This document shows, piece after piece, positions 58,001 through 64,000 of a stretch of 64,000 bases of DNA; the stretch's first letter is position 1, and each line of letters begins with the position of its first letter. A model generated the notes under the pieces. The model saw only the letters and a list, made by a program, of their open reading frames with translations. It searched no databases and was not told where the DNA came from. This DNA comes from Acephala macrosclerotiorum (taxonomy: Eukaryota; Ascomycota; Leotiomycetes; Helotiales; Mollisiaceae). The position numbers and the translations under genes were made by a program. The stretch lies in NCBI GenBank assembly GCA_014904845.1, contig MU119209.1:511380-575379 (forward strand), given 5' to 3'.

Positions 58001-58961
58001 GGCAAAAGCCCAACGGACCTTCACCCTCATCGCGAAGAGCTTACAAGCACTTGCCAATCTGTCCAATTTTGGCCAAAAGGAAGCGTGGATGGAACCCATG
58101 AACCGGTTCCTGAACAGCCATCGGCAGAGCCTCAAGGACTTCATCGACACAATCTGTGACATCCCCGCAGAACGTAACACTTTTGCCCTTCCCGCCTCCT
58201 ACTCAACACCCATCACCATCCTCGCCCGCCTCCCACCCACCTCTCGAGAAGGCTTCCCCTCCCTCCCTTACCTCATCGACCACGCCCGCAACTTCGCGGC
58301 CCTGGTCAAACTCTGGCTTGATGCAACAAGCCATTACATGTCTCCTCAAAACCTAGACGGCGATCTCCTTGAATTCAATGACCTCTGTATAGCGCTGCAA
58401 CGACGAACAGATGACTGTCTCCTCAAAGCAGAAGCTGGAGAGCGAAATGCCGATCAATTAAGTCTGCAATGGGAAGAAATCGTCGAGACGCTCGAGAACT
58501 CGCACCTCAATTCCTCGCCCACGGATCTCGACTCCTCGACCTTAGAACCAGAAATCCATTCCCCGCCCTGGGCTGAATACTCCGCTACCGTCACAGCGGG
58601 AACCGGATCAATGCGTCGACCTCCTGGTTCAGCGGGAAGCGGAAGCGAGACAGGGAAAGAAAGGGAGAGGAAGGAAAGACAGAGCTTCTGGGAGAGTACC
58701 TTTGGGAAGGAGAGTAGATATCAGAGACCGTATGGAAGTGTGACGGCTGGGGATAATTTGGATGAGAGTCAGGCGAGTCCGCCTAGTAGGGGCCAGAGTA
58801 GGAATGGGAAGCCGTCGAGGAGCTTTTTGAGTGGGTTGAGGAGGAAGGGGAACAAAGCTGGAGGCGGAGGTGGTGGTGGCGGGGAGTCGACAAGTCCTAC
58901 TGTTGGGAATTTGGAGACTGGAGGGCAGGGCTCGTGGAATGGACCTGGGGGTATGATTTGA
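55074..58961 (+). CDS. RasGAP with PH-like and C2 domains (Bud2/Ras-GAP type), 1295 aa
   Basis: Single 1295-codon exon. A disordered Ser/Arg-rich N-terminus (1-255) is followed by a PH-like domain (about 258-370: EKGPWYSGICYIDDVKGSLM to YDLWLAALLSWQQI). A C2 domain comes next (about 570-720: SINLRIVEAKIRR, GDYFAEVVMDGEI, NPFWREDCEFLDL). The RasGAP domain spans about 800-1060. Its arginine finger is LLFRGNSLLTQALD (R841), and the second signature is SGFLFLRFFCPALLNPKLFG (about 950-970). The tail is Ser/Gly-rich. RasGAPs accelerate GTP hydrolysis by Ras-type GTPases. The C2-RasGAP order fits yeast Bud2, which acts on Rsr1 in polarity, rather than the larger Ira proteins. The start is the first ATG after an in-frame TAG. 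Confidence 0.92.
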   Translation: MRSNRPMSILPAGMDGRPYNGTYAKDGALQDWQRNATETLARSLERPKSPHTQQRIRSGMQHSIRTVTPEPREDGGDELYGRTGAIHTSPRSIPGGEKPRDRRQGLVFQGSYSTDSLDGPGGGGGGINAPRSGPPVSFNSHSRPRTRTMGTMEESHRPRSTSNTVSRSRHRIGSVHSTASSSFHDVQPQATADVSNSLGFPSISTRPPQQLQKSNSVKGGRRLMERSSRPTSPMSSGAMGDVPSVDSLPFPVATGDANKILMLMKKLCGRMRGEVEYQTIEKGPWYSGICYIDDVKGSLMYEGEDRGPFHLTVIADLRGCRVKPISSPERPVKCLELSNRALGIEIHLLPMVNTEYDLWLAALLSWQQIRTTTLPASPPRSTPAVATERRPGPQRRESSFTGNSRVANIIKVAKLLLWDKGPPTSPRAIVKRPSTRDLRSSSRSCWRRVSCILQDNGEFKLLTENDITLLSVIQLSQLSRCAIQRLDRSVLDEEYCIAIFPQYTSTSTQLSIFRPVYIALESRLTHEVWFCLLRAFTIPEIYGPQLSTPDVEYDDLDSPRQQPPTEDMFRIEKSINLRIVEAKIRRPHVPADSSLTGKPTKAEPDPSIGDYFAEVVMDGEIRAKTITRTETRNPFWREDCEFLDLPAHLPTISIILKQMEAPPVSSHGFLSSSSVHIPTHPIEVLCGKVEIPIDKLERGKENETWWPILDEQQEPIGEIFLRIRHDELVVLLAKNYQPISELLHNFGSGLTVQIAQVIPTSLRKLSEILMNIFQVSGHAGEWLTALVEEEIDGLGKEPPTRRLRWSRRIGSNESYASASDREQTVRDMGKSLQGEANLLFRGNSLLTQALDFHMRRLGKEYLEEVLSEKIAEINAMNPECEVDPSRIYQGDDIGKNWALLTSLTTNVWEGIASSANRCPPELRQILKYIRAVAEDRYGDFLRTVTYTSVSGFLFLRFFCPALLNPKLFGLLKDHPQAKAQRTFTLIAKSLQALANLSNFGQKEAWMEPMNRFLNSHRQSLKDFIDTICDIPAERNTFALPASYSTPITILARLPPTSREGFPSLPYLIDHARNFAALVKLWLDATSHYMSPQNLDGDLLEFNDLCIALQRRTDDCLLKAEAGERNADQLSLQWEEIVETLENSHLNSSPTDLDSSTLEPEIHSPPWAEYSATVTAGTGSMRRPPGSAGSGSETGKERERKERQSFWESTFGKESRYQRPYGSVTAGDNLDESQASPPSRGQSRNGKPSRSFLSGLRRKGNKAGGGGGGGGESTSPTVGNLETGGQGSWNGPGGMI

Positions 58962-59460
58962 TGCGAATAGCGTTGTTGGATGTCCTATCATTTGAGGGGC
59001 ATTGAAAAAATGGTGAATAGCGAAATTGCCTCTAGGCATTTCCAGTGCGTACAGGAATTGGAAGAAATTAGGATGGGCTTCTCAGGGATATCATATCACG
59101 CTGCTACGAACAGCATAAGATAGCATAGCACGGGGACAGGGATTGGAGAAAAACATGATTTTGAGTTTTATACCACTTCTATTTTTTTGAATTGATACTG
59201 TTAGCGTGCATATGCCGTAGCAAAGCGTAGCCATTGCAAGAAAAAAAGCAAGCATTTGACACGACAGCCATGCCTCGTGCTCCATTGATTGTCCTTAGTT
59301 TTGTAGGACATTCAAATCATTGCTGTCTTTGCGGTCTCGTGAAATCATCGATGCTTTTTGGTATCCACTGCTCCACATCCATCATCCCATCATCACTTCA
59401 TTTCGTTCATGATCCTCCCCTTCGATATCAATGTGCCAGAATCTGAAGGACATCTACATT
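58962..59460. other. Convergent 3' gap, RasGAP / cyclophilin-40
   Basis: 3' flanks of two convergent genes. No gene or repeat recognised. Confidence 0.5.
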
Positions 59461-60667
59461 TCATGAGAAGAACTTGCTGTAAGCAGCCTTCTCCTTCTTG
59501 GCCCGCTCCGCCGCCGACTTCTTAACAGCAGCCAATTCCTTAATTATCGCTGCATCGTTCGGAACCAACTTAATCGCCTCCTCCAGATCCTTAAGTGCTG
59601 CCTCCTCATCCTTTAATCCCACCTCCGCGATAGCGCGGCGATACAGAGCCTTAGCCTTATCCGCATCACTAATGTCCGGAACATCCAGGGCGTTTGAAGC
59701 GCAGCGGAGCCCCTCATGAAAGTCCTTCAACTTGTTGGCCAATAGAGCGGAATTGGAGTTCAACGTGAAGCGGAGCGCATCCAAAGCCTTCTTCGTCTCC
59801 GCCGGCTCATTATCCAGACTCGGATCCTCGTTCAAATATCTCAACCCCTTTTGGTACTTATCAAGTCCCAAGCTCAGATTGTTCTCCTTGAAAGCCTTAT
59901 TTCCAAATCCCTTCAGGTCAGTTGCGATCTTGACGATTTCACTAGCGGATGGTGTGGTGGTTTGGTCTTCAGGGAAGTCTTCGTAAGGGTCGCCAGTAGA
60001 GTCGGGAGTCTTTTGGGAAGCGGCTTCGGCTTCGAGACCGGTGAGTTCGCCGCAGGAGGTGATGGTTACTTCTTTTGTGGGTTTGTCGCCGGGTTGGGTG
60101 GGGAGGTTTTCGATTTTGCGGACAAGGGATTTGCCGTTGAGGACTTCGCCGAATACGACGTGTTTGCCGTCGAGATGAGGGGTGGGGACGGTGGTGATGA
60201 AGAATTGGGAGCCGTTGGTGCCTGGGAGTGGTCAGATAAAATCCTGGTAAGGCTGGGACATTGAAAGTGCGGTGACGAGGGATAAATATAAAAAAGAACG
60301 GTGAAATTGACTTACCAGGACCAGCATTCGCCATTGACAGCAAGAAGGGCTTCTCATGCTTGAGGTCAAAGTTCTCATCATCGAACTTGGTGCCATAGAT
60401 CGACTCCCCACCCGTACCATTACCAGCCGTAAAGTCACCGCCTTGAATCATGAATTGCTTGATGATTCGGTGGAAAGTAGAGCCCCTGTAGCTCAGAGGC
60501 TTGCCTGCCTTTCCCATGCCTTTCTCGCCGGTACAAAGAGCACGGAAGTTGTCAGCTGTCTTTGGGACAACATCGTCGTACAGCTCGAAGCTGATGCGGC
60601 CTTCCTTCTTGTTGCCGATGGAAATGTCGAAGTAGACGCGACTCCGTTGCTTCTTGGTGTCTGCCAT
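59461..60667 (-). CDS. cpr6: Cyclophilin-40 type peptidyl-prolyl isomerase (2 exons)
   Basis: Exons 60667-60316 and 60221-59461 join to 370 aa, the usual Cyp40 length. Residues 1-180 are the cyclophilin domain. Catalytic and cyclosporin-contact residues are visible in [20 protein letters not shown] (R and F of the active site), [19 protein letters not shown] and [16 protein letters not shown] region follows (about 215-365: [60 protein letters not shown]). Cyp40 proteins (yeast Cpr6/Cpr7, human PPID) dock on the C-terminal MEEVD of Hsp90 through the TPRs and help client maturation. The intron interrupts the [10 protein letters not shown] block. Confidence 0.96.
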
Positions 60668-61317
60668 GGTGGACGAGTTGCTTGTGTGGAAGATGGGAAG
60701 TGCAAGAGGTCGAGTTGGAGAATTTGTAGAGGTCTTTGAAAGTGCCAGCCTTGCGGGGGGATTTGGAAGAAGGTTCTCGATTTTTGTGTCCCTCGATCAA
60801 CGCTCGGATCAAGGTTTGGCCGAAGCACCGGAGTGGGATTATTCGGGAATCGGTGAAGGAAAAGTGACGACCTTCTGAATCCCTTGGGATCTTTAGGACT
60901 TTGATATGTCTGGAATGTGAAAACCTGGTGAGTTCAATAGGTCTTTTCGAGGTCTCAACTTCATCATCGCACAATGCACTTTGGGAGCTGCTGCGACCTA
61001 CGTCCCACCGTCGAATTCCAAAGCCCCCCAATTACTGGACTTTCAAGGTGGTTCACATACAAGGATTCTACGAATCTTGACATCCATTACGGAGTTCGAA
61101 GATCATTATTTTAGATATATTCAAAGTCTAAGCAAGACGTGGCTGGCTCTCGATTCAGGTCTTGAATCCATGTTCTAACTCCTGAGATTGTCCCAGGAGA
61201 CTTGGGACAATGTGACGATGCTCCCAGAGCTCTCCCTTTCCACGTCTTCTATCATCCTCTCTTGGTTCAAGACTTGTGAAGCCTAGTGGTCATATGCTGA
61301 CATGCAATTGTGTTGGC
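60668..61317. other. Cyclophilin-40 promoter and DTD 3' flank
   Basis: Upstream of the minus-strand cyclophilin gene and downstream of the minus-strand DTD gene. Overlapping short ORFs only. Confidence 0.5.
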
Positions 61318-62028
61318 TCATTTCTGTCCACTTGGTCCGACAGACATCTCCAGCGTGACCTAGAACATATTAGTGCCCGAGAAGCCATCTTCTACTTTCG
61401 ACTTACAGGCCCATCATTGACCAATGCTACTTCCTAATGCCATGTTAGCAATAGCACCTACCAGTACCAGATACTCACCATCATCGCCTGAAACACCCCA
61501 TCCTTGACTCTCGATGCATCATAACCCTGTTGAACCTTCGAGAAAAAGAGTTGGTAAAGCTCCTTTGCTTGATCACCTCCTAAAGCACCATGAAAATCCG
61601 GCTTGGATCCTTTCTTTGTAGACGCAAGGAGAGTGAATTGGGAGACTAGGGACAATAAGCTGGAGCTTGCATGAAAGTCACCCTTCGCGCACCACATAAA
61701 ACTTCGCCATTGATATCTTGAACGTTATGCTTCCACTGCTAATGATTAGAATTCTGGGCTGCTTCAATATGTACAGATTTCGTACCCGGCCACCTGTCTC
61801 ATCATCCCATAATCGCATCTTCAACACCTTGGCTGCAAGAGCATCGGCATCTTTTTCTGTATCTCCCGGAGCTACTGCTGCAAAGACAAGAACACCTTTC
61901 CCAATTGATGACACCAATTGCTTATCAACAGTGACTGAAGCTGATAACACGCGCTGGAGTATGGCTGCTCATGTATCAACACAGTCGTCCTTGAAGTAAT
62001 GGAACAGTGGCAGAGACTTGCCTTTCAT
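61318..62028 (-). CDS. dtd1: D-aminoacyl-tRNA deacylase (DTD), 154 aa (6 exons)
   Basis: Exons 62028-62022, 61964-61786, 61735-61693, 61645-61479, 61433-61407 and 61359-61318 join to 154 aa, starting MKAILQRVLSASVTVDKQLV. The two DTD signatures are present: VSQFTLLAST (Ser-Gln-x-Thr) and NDGPVTLEM (Asn-x-Gly-Pro-x-Thr, with the Gly-Pro of the chiral-proofreading pocket). The enzyme removes D-amino acids, classically D-Tyr, mischarged onto tRNA (yeast Dtd1). Five introns in 465 coding bases is dense. Exon 1 has 7 nt and its intron uses a GCAAGT donor (GC-AG). Exon 5 has only 27 nt. The total is an exact multiple of three, which supports the model. Confidence 0.93.
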
Positions 62029-62644
62029 CTTGGTGCTAATGCAACTCTCTACAATGAGTAAAGTGTTGCCTGTTGAACTTCAAGCAATTAAGGGACGCTT
62101 GCAAGCAGCTCAGAGTGCAATATTGAGGCCTGGAATATAGGTCTGCTGTGGTGTTAACGTCTGGTCGTAAGAGATCGGACAAAAGAGGCTAAGCTAGTGT
62201 GAAAGAAACACGATTGAGCGGAGACTTTTCAGCACAATCAAAACTCCACAGACACATCAGAATTTCAAGAAATGATTGCATCAATCAATTGCACCTTGCT
62301 GCATATAAAATTGTGTTTGTTCTCGCAGGTCGTCTTTCACTGAAAGGTTCCCCACATCTAAGGCTGCAGGAAGGAGCCACCAGGCCCGAAGCGAACCAAT
62401 TCCATCATCCTTCCCAAAAGAGCGAGCCAGCTTCAACCTCAAGCAAACCGCGTCCATATATTGCGCATTCTGCATAGAACACTGTTCGATCTCTTGTAAT
62501 ATCACCTCCCACTACAACGCGTACACATCCACCCTTCTTCATGCGCATGGGGCTCATCAGTCAACAAACAGGGCCAGATCTGCGGACACGAATTCAATTA
62601 CCCAACTCTAGACCAACATCTGCCGCACCCCCCTCTACTCCACG
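62029..62644. other. Divergent promoter, DTD / NOT3-5
   Basis: Shared upstream region of the minus-strand DTD gene and plus-strand NOT3/5 gene. An out-of-frame ATG at 62541 lies in the likely NOT3/5 leader and would overlap the main start if transcribed. No other gene seen. Confidence 0.45.
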
Positions 62645-64000
62645 ATGGCGGCACGAAAGCTTCAGCAGGAGGTTGATAAATGCTTCAAGAAGGTGGAAGA
62701 AGGTGTGCAAGAGTTCGAGTCAATTTACGACAAGATCGCAAGTGCAGCAAATCCTGCCCAGAAGGAGAAGCTGGAAGACAACCTCAAACGAGAGATCAAG
62801 AAGTTACAGAGGCTACGAGACCAGATCAAGACATGGGCAGCTAGTAATGATATAAAGGACAAGGGTCCCTTAATAGAAAAGAGGAAGCTGATTGAGACGG
62901 TGCGCCCCTCGACAACTGGCATTAACCAAGGCTAATGGCTTCTAGCAAATGGAGAAATTCAAGGCTGTCGAGAAGGCCATGAAGACGAAGGCGTATTCAA
63001 AAGAAGGTTTATCTGCCACAACAAAGCTAGATCCAAAAGAGCAGGCGAAAATGGATGCTTGCTCTTTCTTGCGAGACATGGTCGATGAACTTGAACGACA
63101 AGTCGAAACCCTTGAGGCCGAGTCAGTGCAGATACAGGCGTCTACAAAGAAGGGCAAAGGTTCATCGAAGGTTTCAGATCGAGTGGCAGAAATCGACCAT
63201 ATCACAGAACGACATAAATGGCATCAGAAGAACCTAGAACTTATCAATCGCTCCTTGGAGAATGGCTCGCTGGAGACGGAACAGGTCACCGAGCTGGAGG
63301 AGAATATCAGATTCTACGTCAAGGAGTTCTGCGAAAACCACGATAACTTCGAAGGAGAAGATGAAAGTCTTTACGAAGAACTCAATCTCCAAGAGGAGGA
63401 GGACAATTATGGCATGAATCTCGATAACGATCGAGTATCGTCACAAGATACGCAGTCAATACAGGAAGATGGACCAGATCCAGATGCTCGGTCGAGTAGT
63501 TTGCCTGGCAAATCAAAGTCTACACAGGAACCTCCGTTTGCTGCAGCACGACGACCTTCAACACAACTCAAGAGTCCTTTACCAGCGTTGGCAACTCTCT
63601 ACACGCCATCGACCAGCATCACAAATGGTGCCGGGAACCAAATGAAGCCTGCAGCAGTACCGACACGTGCACCTGGGGAAACTTTGAAGTATGCTTCGGC
63701 AGCAGCAGCTGCCGCTGCAAGTGATAAGATGGGCATTGCACCATTACCTCCACCTCCTGAAACACTACCTCCAGCAGCAACGTCTCTTACTCACCCTCCG
63801 TTGCCGTCACAGGCCGCTACCGCATCACCCACAATTTACAACTCACAGCCCACGAGCGTCAGCCAGACGCCTGTGACCAAATCTAGTGTGCCGGCTGCTG
63901 TTCCAGTATCAGACACTCCGTCAAGTTCGCAAGCGAAATCACCCGCATTGAGCCAATCAAGCGCAGCCCCTAGTGGTAACGGTGTCTTACAGAATGCTGA
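62645..64000 (+). CDS. not5: CCR4-NOT complex subunit NOT3/NOT5, 5' part (cut by window end)
   Basis: Exon 1 (62645-62899) and exon 2 (62946 to the window end) are joined in phase 0. The start [40 protein letters not shown] and [20 protein letters not shown] are the highly conserved N-terminal coiled-coil domain (about residues 1-235) of Not3/Not5. It continues through [20 protein letters not shown] and [21 protein letters not shown] disordered Ser/Pro/Ala/Thr-rich linker follows and is still open at 64000; the C-terminal NOT-box lies outside. NOT5 is a scaffold subunit of the deadenylase complex, and the yeast protein senses stalled ribosomes with an empty E site. The intron is 46 nt. Confidence 0.95.

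Noticed and set aside
62541..62855. 104-codon plus-strand ORF overlapping the NOT3/5 start
   Set aside because: Runs out of frame through a certain conserved exon; at most an upstream ATG in the leader.

Overview
The window is nuclear DNA from a filamentous ascomycete (Pezizomycotina). This follows from compact genes with many 45-80 nt introns (GT...CTAAC/CTGAC...AG), fungal-type proteins (GNAT, GST, DDHD phospholipase, mL58, Bud2-like RasGAP) and two extremely AT-rich, TIR-bounded transposon relics with a RIP-like base composition. The general look suits Leotiomycetes, but that is only an impression. Gene models below were spliced by hand from splice signals, frame and family alignment from memory. 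Nearly all give lengths that are exact multiples of three.

Layout. 1-9 kb is gene-poor: one GST-like gene (1.35-2.45 kb) and a possible small membrane protein near 8.1-8.3 kb. 9.0-12.6 kb holds an Mpe1/RBBP6-type 3'-end processing factor and a small cysteine-rich two-exon gene. 12.8-20.5 kb is a decayed stretch with minus-strand coding debris at 13.0-16.6 kb and a 0.66 kb TA-flanked inverted-repeat element at 17.65-18.31 kb. 20.5-40 kb is a dense housekeeping block: Yippee protein, ornithine decarboxylase antizyme, DDHD phospholipase, SR-type splicing factor, mitochondrial carrier, ribosomal protein eL18, Mrm2 methyltransferase, a coiled-coil protein and OST3/6. 40-49 kb is accessory: a small spliced ORF, a broken Gal80-like oxidoreductase, an internally deleted sugar transporter, an unknown acidic protein and a 1.66 kb TA-flanked AT-rich element. 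49-64 kb returns to housekeeping genes: GNAT, mL58, a disordered protein, RasGAP, cyclophilin-40, D-aminoacyl-tRNA deacylase and the 5' part of NOT3/NOT5.

Genes acting in shared processes include RNA maturation and turnover (Mpe1, SR protein, NOT3/5), cytosolic and mitochondrial translation (eL18, mL58, Mrm2, DTD) and secretory glycosylation (OST3). No metabolic cluster or CRISPR-like system is present.

The most striking item is the antizyme gene at 22.75-23.68 kb. Its reading frame must shift +1 at a GCC-UGA codon pair, a programmed frameshift that ordinary ORF calling splits in two. Next come the two transposon relics (in the larger one most surviving cytosines are in CpG), the joint decay of a Gal80-like gene and a sugar transporter, a DDHD gene with no AUG at its expected start, two GC-AG introns, and three separate 27-nt microexons.
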